From CBDHCC01 sp965261015 (GTDB lineage Bacteria; Pseudomonadota; Alphaproteobacteria; Sphingomonadales; Sphingomonadaceae): a stretch of 64,000 nt of DNA. The position numbers and the translations under genes were made by a program. Where the stretch lies: assembly GCA_965261015.1 (NCBI GenBank), contig CBDHCC010000001.1, positions 62,001-126,000 on the forward strand, read 5' to 3'. Positions 8,813-17,080 of the stretch are shown here, piece after piece. Numbering within the stretch: the stretch's first letter is position 1; the number at the start of each line of letters is the position of its first letter. Below the pieces are notes generated by a model. It was not told the origin of the DNA and did no database searches. It saw nothing but the letters and a program-made list of their open reading frames with translations.

Positions 8813-9553
8813 ATGACCCTTCGCCCGCTCGTCCTCACCCTCGCCTGCCTGGCGCTCGCCGCGTGCGGCGGCACGGCGGCGGACGCGCCCACGACCGCCA
8901 GCGGACCGGCCGCCCCGGTCGCCGCCCCCGCCGGCCAGCAATGGACCGACGTGGTCGCCAAGACGGCGGAGGGTGGCTATCGGATGGGCAACCCGGACGC
9001 GCCGGTGAAGCTCACCGAGTTCGCGTCCCTGACCTGCCATGTCTGCGCGGACTTCTCGACCGCCGGGGCCGAACCGCTGAAGGACTATGTCAACAGCGGC
9101 ACCGTGGCCTACGAGTTCCGCAACTTCATCCGCGACGGCGTCGACCTGACCGCGGCCCAGCTGACGCGCTGCGCCCCCGATGGCGCGTACTTCCCGCTGA
9201 CCGAAGCGCTGTTCGCCGACCAGAAACAGTGGTTCCTGGCCAAGGTGGACGGGCTGGAGGCGAAATTGCAGGGGCTGCAGGGCGCGTCGCCCGAACAGCA
9301 GTCGCTGGCCGTGGTGCGCGCCCTGGACCTGGACAGCTGGTTCGCCAGTCGGGGCCTCAGCACGACGGCCCAGCGCCAGTGCCTGGCGGACACGAAGGCG
9401 GCGGAGCGGCTGACGACCGCGACCACCCAGGCCGCCGACGAGTTCGCCATCCAGGGCACCCCCACCTTCCTGATCGACGGCCGCAAGATCGAGGGCACGA
9501 GCTGGCCCTTGGTCGAGGCGGCGCTGACGCGCGCGGGCGGGCGCAAGGGCTGA
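8813..9553 (+). CDS. DsbA-like lipoprotein (CHVC)
   Basis: 246 residues. The signal peptide ends in a lipobox LAAC (Cys18), so the protein is membrane-anchored on the periplasmic side. After a low-complexity linker (20-42) comes a DsbA/DsbG-like domain with active site C75-H-V-C78, an all-helical insert, and the cis-Pro loop IQGTPTFLIDGR. It resembles the preceding protein in order of motifs, suggesting a tandem duplication with a different dithiol dipeptide. RBS GGAGA lies about 8 bases before the ATG. Confidence 0.88.
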   Translation: MTLRPLVLTLACLALAACGGTAADAPTTASGPAAPVAAPAGQQWTDVVAKTAEGGYRMGNPDAPVKLTEFASLTCHVCADFSTAGAEPLKDYVNSGTVAYEFRNFIRDGVDLTAAQLTRCAPDGAYFPLTEALFADQKQWFLAKVDGLEAKLQGLQGASPEQQSLAVVRALDLDSWFASRGLSTTAQRQCLADTKAAERLTTATTQAADEFAIQGTPTFLIDGRKIEGTSWPLVEAALTRAGGRKG

Positions 9554-9572
9554 TCCGGCCGGACCACGGCCG

Positions 9573-10256
9573 ATGACGGGCGCGCCGGCCTGGCCGCTCC
9601 TCTTGGGCGAGCTGTCGGCGCCCTGGACCTGGTGGCGCGGCTGGCAGGCGTCGGCCGAGCTGGCGGCGGGGCACGATGGCGGCGGCCGGCCGGTGCTGCT
9701 GTTGCCGGGCTTCCTGGCGGACGAGGCGCGCATGTCGCTGCTCGCCGGCACCCTGCGGCGCGCGAATTACCGGGCCAAGCGCTGGCAGCAGGGGCGCAAT
9801 CTGGGGGCCACCGCCCGGACGGTGGAGGACATCGCCGACCGGATCGCCGCGATCCACGCCCGCTACCGCGCGCCCGTGGCGCTGGTCGGCTGGAGCCTGG
9901 GCGGCCTCTATGCGCGCGAAGCGGCCAAGCGGGCGGGCGCGGCGGTGGACCTGGTCGTGACGCTGGGGTCGCCCATCGCCGGCGACCTGCGATCGAACCA
10001 CGCCTGGCGGCTGTACGAGCGGGTGGCGGGCCATCCGGTCGACGCGCCGCCCGTGGCGCTCGAGGCCGGCCGACCCGACCAGCCCACCGTGGCGCTGTGG
10101 AGCCGGCGCGACGGGGTGGTGCCGCCCGCCAGCGCCGCGGGCGAAGCCGGCGACCGCGACGAGGCGCTGGAGGTGGACTGCACGCACTTGGGCTTCGTCA
10201 GCGACCCCAGCGCGCTCGCCGCCATCCTGCGGGTGCTGGCGCGCCAGGGCGGCTGA
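9573..10256 (+). CDS. alpha/beta hydrolase
   Basis: 227 residues. The nucleophile elbow is GWSLGGLYA, following an oxyanion-type LLLPGFLADE, and the catalytic His is probably in DCTHLGFV near the C-terminus. No signal peptide is evident, so it is probably cytoplasmic. Substrate unknown: lipase/esterase-type folds of this size are common. It ends 3 bp from the convergent fliA gene. Confidence 0.82.
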   Translation: MTGAPAWPLLLGELSAPWTWWRGWQASAELAAGHDGGGRPVLLLPGFLADEARMSLLAGTLRRANYRAKRWQQGRNLGATARTVEDIADRIAAIHARYRAPVALVGWSLGGLYAREAAKRAGAAVDLVVTLGSPIAGDLRSNHAWRLYERVAGHPVDAPPVALEAGRPDQPTVALWSRRDGVVPPASAAGEAGDRDEALEVDCTHLGFVSDPSALAAILRVLARQGG

Positions 10257-10259
10257 CCG

Positions 10260-10964
10260 TCAGGACACCAGCGCCCTCAGCTTGGCCAGCGCGTCCGCCT
10301 TCAACTGGTGGACGCGCGGCGTGCTGACCCCCAGCACCTGCCCGATCTCCGCCAGGTTCAGCTCGTCGACGAAATAGAGCTGCAGGACGGTCCGGTGCCG
10401 CTCGCCCAGACGGGCGATGCCGTCCGCCAGCCGCTCGCCATCCTCGCGCTCCAGCAGCTGCGCCAGCGCGTCGGGCGCGTCGTCGGCGAAGGGGGCGGCA
10501 TCCGCGTCGGCGGCGTCGATGGGCTCGAACCGCACGGCCGCGCTCTCCACCTCCTCCGCCATCAGCCGGGCGACCGGCCAGTCCAGCTCGTCCGCCAGTT
10601 CGGGCGGGGTGGGCGCGCGGCCCAGCCGCGCCGCCAGGGCGGAGCGCGCGCGGGCGATCCGCTGGCGCCGGGCCATCGCGCCGCGCGTCTGGGGCGCGGC
10701 GCGCCGGACCTCGTCGATCATCGCGCCGCGCACCCGCGTGCGGGCGTAGCTCGCAAAGGCGAGCGCGTCCGTCTGGCGGGTGGACCGCGCGGCCTCGACC
10801 AGCGCGATCAGGCCGATCTGCACCAGGTCGGCGACCTCCAGCACGCCGCCCGCCTGACCGTGGACGTGCCAGGCGACGCGGCGCACCGCCGCCAGGTTCG
10901 CGTGGACGAGCGCGTCGACGGGAACGGGGTAGCGGTCGGCGGCGAGAAGGGGGGACGGGGTCAT
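10260..10964 (-). CDS. fliA: flagellar sigma factor FliA (sigma-28)
   Basis: 234 residues. Region 2 shows DLVQIGLIALVEAA and FASYARTRVRGAMIDEVRR, as in FliA; region 3 follows (LGRAPTPPELADELDW); region 4 has LNLAEIGQVLGVSTPRVHQLKADALAKL. It directs RNA polymerase to late flagellar genes. Its ATG overlaps the flhA stop (ATGA), so it is the last gene of the transglycosylase-flhA-fliA transcript. FlgM, its expected antagonist, is encoded 4 kb away at 14209. Confidence 0.93.
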   Translation of the reverse strand: MTPSPLLAADRYPVPVDALVHANLAAVRRVAWHVHGQAGGVLEVADLVQIGLIALVEAARSTRQTDALAFASYARTRVRGAMIDEVRRAAPQTRGAMARRQRIARARSALAARLGRAPTPPELADELDWPVARLMAEEVESAAVRFEPIDAADADAAPFADDAPDALAQLLEREDGERLADGIARLGERHRTVLQLYFVDELNLAEIGQVLGVSTPRVHQLKADALAKLRALVS

Positions 10965-13045
10965 GCGCTCTCCAGGGCGAGGTGTTCGGATGGGGATGGC
11001 ACCGGGTCGTCGCCGCCGATGACGGCCACGACGTCGATCGCCTGCGTTTCGGGCAGTTCGCGCAGCGCCAGGACGGCGATGTCCGCGCGCGGACCCAGCA
11101 GCTGGCGCATCGCGCGGCGCGCGGCCGGCTGGACGATCAGGGCCATCGCGCCGGCGGCCGTGCCCGCGCGCACGGCGTCCAGTTCGTCCAGGATGCGCTG
11201 GCCCAGCGCCGGTTCCACCAGCCGCTCCGGCGTCTGAGCGACGGAGCGCAGCACCGTGGCCTCCAGCTCGGCCGCCAGCGCCACGATCGGCAGCGGGCCG
11301 CCGGCCGGCCGCAACCGCGCCACCAGCAGGCCGCCCAGCGCCTCCCGCACCGCGTCCACCAGCGCGTCGGTCTCCAGCGTGCGCTGGGTCGCCGCCGCCA
11401 GCGCCGCGAAGATCGGGCGCGGATGGGCCAGCGGCAGGCCGTCGGCCAGCAGGGCCTGGAACACCGCCGTCAGCGCGGGGGTGGAGAGCGGGGCGGGGGT
11501 CACCGCGTCCACCAGCTGTTCGGCGTGCTCGCGCAACGCCGCCACCAGGGCGCGCGTCTCATCGGGGGAAAACAGCCGGTCGGCGGCCCCGCCGACGCAC
11601 TGGCTGGCGTGGGTCGCGATCACGGTGACCGGGTCGACCACCAGCCACCCCTCGGCCACCGCCAGGTCGGCCAGACCGGGCGCGATCCACTTGGCCGCGA
11701 TGCCGAAGGAGGGGTCGCGCGTCGCGCGGCCCGCCAGTCGGTCGTGATCGGCGATGCCGTCGGTGTCGAGCGCCAGCATCGCGCCCGGCTCCACCTCGCC
11801 CGCCCCCGCCTCCACCCCGCCGATCGTCAGGCGATAGCGGTTGGGGGCCAGGTCGAGCGCGTCGCGCACCCGGATCGGCGGCACGACGAAACCGTGCGCC
11901 TGGCTCAACTGCTTGCGGACCCCGGTCAGCCGCTGGACGAGGGGCGCGCCCTGGCGCGGGTCGACCAGGTGGACCAGGCCGAAGCCCAGTTCCAGCGTGG
12001 CCGCCGCGTGGTCGGACACGTCGCCCCACTCGATCGCCGTGGGATCGGCGCGCGCCTCCTCCTGCGCGGCGGCGGGAACGGCCGGCGGCTTGCGCGTGGA
12101 CCAGCCCAGCAGGCCGGCGACGGCGGCGGCCGGCCACAGGATCGTCTGCGGCATGGCCGGGATGCAGCCGATCAGGAACAGGATCGCGGCCACCGGCACC
12201 CAAGTCCGGCTGTCGGCGAATTGCGACCCGATCTGGCCGGCGAGATCGAAGGTGGAGGTGACGCGCGTCACGATGGCGGCCGCCGCGATCGACAGCAGCA
12301 GGCTGGGCACCTGCGCCACCAGCGCGTCGCCCACCGCCAGCGAGACGTAGCTCTGCGCGGCCTCGCCCGCCGTCAGGCCGTGGCTGATCATCCCCAGCGC
12401 GAAGCCCGCCAGGATGTTGACGCCCAGGATCAACAGGCCCGCGACCGCGTCCCCCTTCACGAACTTCGACGAGCCGTCCATCGCGCCGTAGAAATCCGCC
12501 TCCGTCGCCACCTCGGCGCGGCGCGCGCGCGCTTCGTCGGGGGTGACCAGTCCGGCGTTCAGGTCGGCGTCGATCGCCATCTGCTTGCCGGGCAACGCGT
12601 CCAGCGTGAAGCGCGCGGACACCTCCGACACCCGACCCGCGCCCTTGGTCACCACGATCATGTTGATGATGACCAGGATGGCGAAGACGAACAGGCCGAC
12701 CGCGAAATTGCCGCCGATCAGGAACGCCCCGAACGCCTCGATGACGTGCCCGGCGGCCGCCGGACCCTCATGCCCGTGGACCAGCACGACGCGGGTGGAC
12801 GCGACGTTCAAGGCCAGGCGGAACAGGGTCGCGAACAAGAGCACGGTGGGAAAGGCCGAGAAGTCGAGCGGCTTCCTGGCGTTCAGCGCCACCATCAGGA
12901 TCGCGACCGACACGCCCAGGTTGAAGACGAAGAACACGTCTAGGAGCAGCGGGGCCACCGGCACGACCATCAGCAGGATGAGCGCCAGGATCGCCGCCGG
13001 CAACGCGCCGCCGCGCATCGCGGCGACGGAGAACACCCCCCTCAC
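10961..13045 (-). CDS. flhA: flagellar export gate protein FlhA
   Basis: 694 residues from the GTG at 13045, which overlaps the stop of the preceding gene (GTGA); an internal ATG at 13018 is a possible alternative. The N-terminal half has about eight membrane segments and the FHIPEP-type cytoplasmic loop (RFTLDALPGKQMAIDADLN). The C-terminal half is the soluble cytoplasmic domain that docks chaperone-substrate complexes. It forms the nonameric ring of the flagellar type III secretion apparatus. Length is normal for the family. Confidence 0.95.
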   Translation of the reverse strand: MRGVFSVAAMRGGALPAAILALILLMVVPVAPLLLDVFFVFNLGVSVAILMVALNARKPLDFSAFPTVLLFATLFRLALNVASTRVVLVHGHEGPAAAGHVIEAFGAFLIGGNFAVGLFVFAILVIINMIVVTKGAGRVSEVSARFTLDALPGKQMAIDADLNAGLVTPDEARARRAEVATEADFYGAMDGSSKFVKGDAVAGLLILGVNILAGFALGMISHGLTAGEAAQSYVSLAVGDALVAQVPSLLLSIAAAAIVTRVTSTFDLAGQIGSQFADSRTWVPVAAILFLIGCIPAMPQTILWPAAAVAGLLGWSTRKPPAVPAAAQEEARADPTAIEWGDVSDHAAATLELGFGLVHLVDPRQGAPLVQRLTGVRKQLSQAHGFVVPPIRVRDALDLAPNRYRLTIGGVEAGAGEVEPGAMLALDTDGIADHDRLAGRATRDPSFGIAAKWIAPGLADLAVAEGWLVVDPVTVIATHASQCVGGAADRLFSPDETRALVAALREHAEQLVDAVTPAPLSTPALTAVFQALLADGLPLAHPRPIFAALAAATQRTLETDALVDAVREALGGLLVARLRPAGGPLPIVALAAELEATVLRSVAQTPERLVEPALGQRILDELDAVRAGTAAGAMALIVQPAARRAMRQLLGPRADIAVLALRELPETQAIDVVAVIGGDDPVPSPSEHLALESA

Positions 13046-13836
13046 GACCGGATCGCCGCGATCAGCAGCTGCGCCAGCTCACCCGACGGGCGCGGGCCGG
13101 ATGGAGCGGGCCGGTGGGAGGGTGCGGGGTGGGGGCGCGCGGCGCGGGCGGCGAGCTGCCATTCCGTGCGCGCGTCCGGCGGGGCGAGCGACGCCGGCTG
13201 CTCGCCTCCGCCACCCGACGCCATGCCGCGCGCCATCTTCGCATCCAAGCGCGCATAGACCTCGCCCAGCCCCAGCGCGCGCCCGCCGGCGTAGAACACG
13301 CCCCGATTGGCGGCGGCGGCGGCCGGGAACAGGGCGGCGGCCGGCGTGTCGGGCCGTTCGGCGGCGGCAATGAGGAAGCGCGCCGCGCCCGCTGGCCCCA
13401 GAAAGTGCCCCAGATACAGGTCGGTGGGTCCCGCCGGACGGCCCGTGGCGCCCTCGATCGCCGCGCGGTTCTCGCCCGCGAACTCGGCCGCCATGCGCGA
13501 CGCCGCGCCGGGGTCCTGTCGCAGCGCCAGGATTTGCTGGCGGATCGCGGGATCGTCGACCCGGTAGCGTCCGTCCGCGCCGCGGGAGATCCGCTCCGCC
13601 GCCCAGCCCAGGCCGTGTTCGGCGCCGTGGCGGTCCACCGTGCCCAGCCAGGTCTGCTCGATGAACTGGTACAGGCCGGTGGCGCTCGACGTGGCGGCGC
13701 GCGCTTCAGGGTTCAGCCCGCTCTCGATCTGCGCCTGGCCGACCAGATAGCCGAAATCGACGCCGGTGGCGCGCGCGGCGACCGCGATCTGCGCGGTGAC
13801 GTCGCGGGTGGCTTGTGGGGCGGCGATGGTCGGCAT
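13042..13836 (-). CDS. flagellar-operon lytic transglycosylase (SLT domain)
   Basis: 264 residues. The SLT fold is seen at residues 12-150: Glu38 in QAQIESGLNP, then SSATGLYQFIEQTW. A helical part follows and the C-terminal 70 residues are Pro/Ser-rich. No clear signal peptide, so it may be exported by the flagellar apparatus. The neighbouring FlgJ (21612) lacks a muramidase domain; this protein is the obvious candidate to cut peptidoglycan for rod passage. First gene of an flhA-fliA transcript, with a sigma-54 site 46 bp upstream. Confidence 0.85.
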   Translation of the reverse strand: MPTIAAPQATRDVTAQIAVAARATGVDFGYLVGQAQIESGLNPEARAATSSATGLYQFIEQTWLGTVDRHGAEHGLGWAAERISRGADGRYRVDDPAIRQQILALRQDPGAASRMAAEFAGENRAAIEGATGRPAGPTDLYLGHFLGPAGAARFLIAAAERPDTPAAALFPAAAAANRGVFYAGGRALGLGEVYARLDAKMARGMASGGGGEQPASLAPPDARTEWQLAARAARPHPAPSHRPAPSGPRPSGELAQLLIAAIRS

Positions 13837-13881
13837 GGGGTCTCCGCGGGTCCGGCGAACGGCCGGGTCGGCGGAGACAAA

Positions 13882-13896
13882 GCAGGATCCGTGCCA
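13882..13896 (-). promoter_or_regulatory. sigma-54 promoter for transglycosylase-flhA-fliA
   Basis: On the minus strand the sequence is TGGCACGGATCCTGC: a perfect -24 TGGCACG and the obligatory GG-N10-GC spacing, with CTGC instead of TTGC at -12. It lies in the gap between flgN and the transglycosylase gene, 46 bases before its ATG. Confidence 0.8.
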
Positions 13897-13903
13897 GTCG
13901 GCC

Positions 13904-14212
13904 TCAGCCGGCCATGGCGCGCGCGGGCGCGTAGAGCGCGGGACCGCCCGTCAGCGCGGCCAGACGGCCGGCGACGTTCGCCGACAGCAGCCGCACCGTG
14001 GCCAGGTTGGCACCGTTCAACCGCCGCGCCTCGTCCGCCAGCGCGCGGCAGGTGTCGTCGAGCGCCGGGGGCTGGCCCACGGCGTCGGCCGCCGACGCCT
14101 TGTCCGCCGCCGCCGCCATCAGGCCGTCCAGGTCCAGGCCGGCAAGCGCCTGCCGCTCGGCAACGAGGGCGGCCACCATCCGCCGCAGCGCGGCCTCCAC
14201 CCCGGCGCTCAC
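13904..14212 (-). CDS. flgN: FlgN-like flagellar export chaperone
   Basis: 102 residues from a GTG at 14212 that overlaps the flgM stop codon (GTGA). Predicted all-helical, with MVAALVAERQALAGLDLDG near the N-terminus and a C-terminal helix LATVRLLSANVAGRLAAL, as in FlgN, the chaperone of hook-filament junction proteins FlgK and FlgL. Position behind flgA-flgM supports the call; sequence similarity within this family is low. Confidence 0.75.
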   Translation of the reverse strand: MSAGVEAALRRMVAALVAERQALAGLDLDGLMAAAADKASAADAVGQPPALDDTCRALADEARRLNGANLATVRLLSANVAGRLAALTGGPALYAPARAMAG

Positions 14213-14472
14213 GCGTTGTCCCCGGTCAGCAGGTCGCGCGCCGCGATCATCGCGTCGGCGATGGCGCTGGGAGCGACGCGATAGGTCCCGTCGGCGATCG
14301 CCTGGCGAAGGGCGACGACGCGGTCGGCGTCGACCAGCGGTTCGGCGGACAGCGCGTGGGCGGCCGAGGACAGCGCGGGGGCCGCGGAACCGGCGGCCGC
14401 GCCCGGTCTCGGGCCGACCCGGACCGGCAGGACCGGCGGTCGGTGCGGGGACAGGCGGGGAATGTCGGTCAT
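14209..14472 (-). CDS. flgM: anti-sigma-28 factor FlgM
   Basis: 87 residues. The Pro/Arg-rich disordered N-terminal half is typical, and the C-terminal half contains the sigma-28-binding region DADRVVALRQAIADGTYRV followed by IADAMIAARDLL, the family core. It holds FliA inactive until it is exported through the completed hook. Encoded between flgA and flgN. Confidence 0.88.
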   Translation of the reverse strand: MTDIPRLSPHRPPVLPVRVGPRPGAAAGSAAPALSSAAHALSAEPLVDADRVVALRQAIADGTYRVAPSAIADAMIAARDLLTGDNA

Positions 14473-14565
14473 GGCGGGCCCTCGTTGGCGATGCCCTGTG
14501 GAACGACGGGAAGAGCGGGACTTTAAGGGTCCGGCGGCACGCTTTTGCCGGTCCGGCCGCGGGCG

Positions 14566-15039
14566 TCAGCCGCCCGGCAGTGCCACCATTCCGTCGGCCG
14601 CGACCCGGCCGCGCACCACGTCGCGCCCGCGCCGCGCGCGCACCCACGCGCCCTCGGCCCCGTCCTCCAGCGCCACGCCGGGCTGGGTCACGGAGAAGCC
14701 GGTCCCCGACAGCCGCAGCGTCACCTCCTGGCCCCGCCGCACGAGGGGCGGGGCCGCGCCGGGCGCGGCGGCGCTCGGGGAGGGTCCGCGCGCCGATGCG
14801 GCCGGCGTCACGCGGACGAACAGCCGCCAGCCGCCGGGGCACTCCACCCGCACCAGCTCGCCGCGCGTGCCGGTCGTGGTCAGCTCGGGCGGCGCGGGAC
14901 AGTCCGCCAGCCGCAGCCGCCGGTCGACGGGCGCGGCCGCGCCCCCCGGCTCTCCGACGCCGGCCCCCAGATGCGCCGCCACCAGGCGGTCCAGGGCGGC
15001 GGGGTCGATGGCGGCGGCGGCGATCAGCAGGGTCAGCAT
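14566..15039 (-). CDS. flgA: flagellar basal body P-ring assembly chaperone FlgA
   Basis: 157 residues from the ATG at 15039. A short signal peptide (MLTLLIAAAA) is followed by a short N-terminal domain with two Cys (ADCPAPP, VECPGG) and a C-terminal SAF domain (LVRRGQEVTLRLSGTGFSV ... GRVAADGMVALPGG). FlgA helps FlgI assemble in the periplasm. It is shorter than enterobacterial FlgA (about 219). A sigma-54 promoter stands 30 bases upstream; flgM and flgN follow. Confidence 0.9.
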   Translation of the reverse strand: MLTLLIAAAAIDPAALDRLVAAHLGAGVGEPGGAAAPVDRRLRLADCPAPPELTTTGTRGELVRVECPGGWRLFVRVTPAASARGPSPSAAAPGAAPPLVRRGQEVTLRLSGTGFSVTQPGVALEDGAEGAWVRARRGRDVVRGRVAADGMVALPGG

Positions 15040-15068
15040 GACTAGGCACTCCTTTGCCGCCACGACAC

Positions 15069-15083
15069 GCAGGTCCCGTGCCA
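15069..15083 (-). promoter_or_regulatory. sigma-54 promoter for flgA-flgM-flgN
   Basis: The minus strand reads TGGCACGGGACCTGC with exact GG-N10-GC spacing. The -12 GC lies 30 bases upstream of the flgA start, and the site ends just beyond the stop of the MotB-like gene. Confidence 0.8.
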
Positions 15084-15088
15084 GTCGG

Positions 15089-15487
15089 TCAGTCGTAGCG
15101 CAGCGACACGGTGGCGCGGCGACCCCCGTCGGGGTCCAGCCGCACCTCCACCGCGCGGCGTTCGTCCAGCCGGGCGAGCAGGCGCTCGGCCCGCGCGGCG
15201 GCCAGCGCGATGTTGGCGCCGCCCGCGCGGTCGCTCGCGTCGATCGAGGCGGTGACCACCAGGCCCAGCGCCCCGTCGTCGCGGGTCCGCGCCAGCCAGG
15301 CCGGGAGCGCGGAGGCCCCGGCGCTCTCGCTGGCACCCGGAGCGTATTCGATCGCGAAGCTGGCGACCGCGCCCTCGTCCCGCGTGACGGCGGCCGGGCC
15401 GGACGCGCCGGACAGCCCGGGCGACGCCGTGCCGGCCAGCAGGAGCAGCGCCAGGTCCGCCAGCAGGGTCGTCCAGCGGCCCGTCAC
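15089..15487 (-). CDS. miniature MotB/OmpA-like protein
   Basis: 132 residues from a GTG at 15487, overlapping the stop of the MotA-like gene (GTGA). The N-terminus goes straight into a membrane segment RWTTLLADLALLLLAGTA; its Asp11 falls where MotB has its proton-binding Asp (WxxxxADLMxLLL pattern). The C-terminal part (about 75-110) has ANIALAAARAERLLARL, matching the OmpA-like NxxLSxxRAxxV peptidoglycan-binding helix, but the domain is much shortened. Probably a stator-like partner of the MotA/ExbB-type protein beside it. Distinct from the full-length MotB at 24975. Confidence 0.65.
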   Translation of the reverse strand: MTGRWTTLLADLALLLLAGTASPGLSGASGPAAVTRDEGAVASFAIEYAPGASESAGASALPAWLARTRDDGALGLVVTASIDASDRAGGANIALAAARAERLLARLDERRAVEVRLDPDGGRRATVSLRYD

Positions 15488-16110
15488 GCGGCGAGCCTGA
15501 GGGGCGGGGCGTCGGCCGACCGTGCGAGCAGCGCCAGCATCCGCGCCTCCAATGCCCGCCGGCACTCCTCCTCCGCCTCCCCGCGCGCCGCGATCCGGGC
15601 GGCGAGCGGGTCCAGCACCAGCGTTCCCAGCACCGCGCCGTAGAGGGTGGTGGCGAGCGCGGTCGCCAGTCCGCCATCGGCCGCCGATCCCCCGGACGAG
15701 AACAGGGACATCAGGCCCAGCACGGTCCCGATCAGCCCCAGCGTCGGCGCGGTCTCCGCCGCCTGGGCGAACAGCGCGCTGGCCGCCCGCGCCCGATCCT
15801 CTCGCCGGCCCCGCTGGCTGGCGAACAGCGCGGCCAACCGGTCGGGCGCGGGCGCGTGCGCCAGCAGGCGCGCGGCTTCGTCCAGGTCGGGGTCGGGCAG
15901 GGCCGGGTCGATCGCGAACAGTCCGCGATCCCGCGCACGCTGCTCCAGCCGGGCCAACGCCACCCCCGCCCGGTCGAGCGCCGGCCGCCGGACGACCAGC
16001 CTCCAGGCCGCGCGCAGATCGCCGGCGGGCGAGCGCAGCAGGGTGGCGACGAGCGTGCCGCCCAACAGGAAGCCGGCGGCGGCGGGATCGGCGAGGGCGG
16101 ACGGGATCAT
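15484..16110 (-). CDS. MotA/TolQ/ExbB-type proton channel protein
   Basis: 208 residues from the ATG at 16110. The C-terminal half has the family's paired membrane helices: ETAPTLGLIGTVLGLMSLF and LATALATTLYGAVLGTLVL, with a cytoplasmic tail behind. The N-terminal half has one membrane segment (about 12-28) and a charged cytoplasmic stretch. It pairs with the MotB-like protein downstream. Whether it acts as a second flagellar stator or a Tol/Exb-like energiser cannot be told; its place between flgA and flgB argues for the flagellum. Confidence 0.72.
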   Translation of the reverse strand: MIPSALADPAAAGFLLGGTLVATLLRSPAGDLRAAWRLVVRRPALDRAGVALARLEQRARDRGLFAIDPALPDPDLDEAARLLAHAPAPDRLAALFASQRGRREDRARAASALFAQAAETAPTLGLIGTVLGLMSLFSSGGSAADGGLATALATTLYGAVLGTLVLDPLAARIAARGEAEEECRRALEARMLALLARSADAPPLRLAA

Positions 16111-16267
16111 GGACGGCTCCTTTCCCCCGCCTGACGACGCGCGCCGCCTCCGATTATGATTTCCAAAGGGTGAAGCGGCAAAAAACCGGCAGCCGGTGGC
16201 CGGGCGGCGGCAAGCGCTTGCCGGCCGCGGGGCGCATCGCCGGCGCGGGTGGGAAGCGGAAACCATT

Positions 16268-16283
16268 TGGCACGGCCCTTGCA
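16268..16283 (+). promoter_or_regulatory. sigma-54 promoter for the flgB operon
   Basis: TTGGCACGGCCCTTGCA: both consensus boxes (TGGCACG and TTGCA) with GG at 16269-16270 and GC at 16281-16282, exactly ten bases apart. It stands 37 bases before the flgB ATG, in the 209-bp gap to the divergent MotA-like gene. It is the best match of the four in this window. Confidence 0.88.
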
Positions 16284-16319
16284 TTGACCCTGCCGACACC
16301 TTCGTCAGGAGACATCCAC

Positions 16320-16664
16320 ATGGGCCAGCCCGGCCTTCTCGGCATCCACGGCACTGCGCTGGAACTGCGCGGGCAACGCATGGCGATGCTGGCGTCGAAC
16401 ATCGCGAACGCCGCCACGCCGCACTACAAGGCACGCGACATCGACTTCGCGGCGGCGCTGGACGATCGCCTCTCCGGCGACGCGCGCGCGACGGAGGCGA
16501 ACACGCGCTATCGCGTGCCGGTCATGGGGTCGCTCGACGGCAACACGGTGGACCTGGCGACCGAGCAGATGGCGTTCGCGGAGAACGCGGTCGGCTATTC
16601 CACCTCGCTCTCCTTCCTGCGCGGCCGCGTCGACACGCTGACCCGCGCGATTCGGGGCGAGTGA
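16320..16664 (+). CDS. flgB: flagellar proximal rod protein FlgB
   Basis: 114 residues. The rod signature near the N-terminus is MLASNIANAATPHYKARDIDF, and the C-terminal helix YSTSLSFLRGRVDTLTRAI is typical. Forms the proximal rod together with FlgC, FlgF and FliE. First gene of flgBCDEF, with flgC overlapping its stop codon. Confidence 0.93.
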   Translation: MGQPGLLGIHGTALELRGQRMAMLASNIANAATPHYKARDIDFAAALDDRLSGDARATEANTRYRVPVMGSLDGNTVDLATEQMAFAENAVGYSTSLSFLRGRVDTLTRAIRGE

Positions 16665-17080
16665 TGCCCCAGTCTCCGTCAGGTCCCTCGAACATCTTCG
16701 ACGTGGCGCGCGGCGCGATGTCGGCCCAGCTCGTGCGCCTCAACACGGCGGCGTCGAACCTGGCGAACTCCGGCAGCGTGTCCGGCAGCGCCGAGACCGC
16801 CTATCGCCCGATCAAGCCCGTCTTCCGCACCCAGGCCGGCGAGCGCGGACTGGCCGGCGTGTCCGTCGACCGCGTGGTCGCCACCGACGCCCAGCCGACC
16901 CGCCGCCACGATCCCGATCACCCGCTCGCCGATGCGAATGGCGACGTCTGGGTCAGCCCCGTCGACGAGACGCAGGAGCTGGTCGAGATGATGGAGGGCG
17001 CGCGCCAATACTCCAACCTCGTGGAGGTCGTTCAGACCGCCAAGTCCCTCACCCTCGAAACCTTGAGGATCGGCCGATGA
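16664..17080 (+). CDS. flgC: flagellar proximal rod protein FlgC
   Basis: 138 residues. It shows LNTAASNLANSGSVSGSAET near the N-terminus and the C-terminal ARQYSNLVEVVQTAKSLTLETL of FlgC. The segment DPDHPLADANGDVW is characteristic of the family. Normal length. The ATG overlaps the flgB stop. Confidence 0.93.
   Translation: MPQSPSGPSNIFDVARGAMSAQLVRLNTAASNLANSGSVSGSAETAYRPIKPVFRTQAGERGLAGVSVDRVVATDAQPTRRHDPDHPLADANGDVWVSPVDETQELVEMMEGARQYSNLVEVVQTAKSLTLETLRIGR

Noticed and set aside
10982..12943. Very long open frame antisense to flhA
   Set aside because: High-GC DNA leaves the opposite strand open; its translation is Arg/Gln/His-rich with no domain, while FlhA on the other strand is unmistakable. 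The same applies to other long antisense frames, e.g. 439-1500, 4297-5211, 24939-26528 and 27951-29357.
16281..16295. Possible second sigma-54 site on the minus strand for the MotA-like gene
   Set aside because: GG-N10-GC spacing is present, but both boxes are poor (CGGCAGG, AATGC) and the gene start is 170 bases away; it also overlaps the strong plus-strand flgB promoter.
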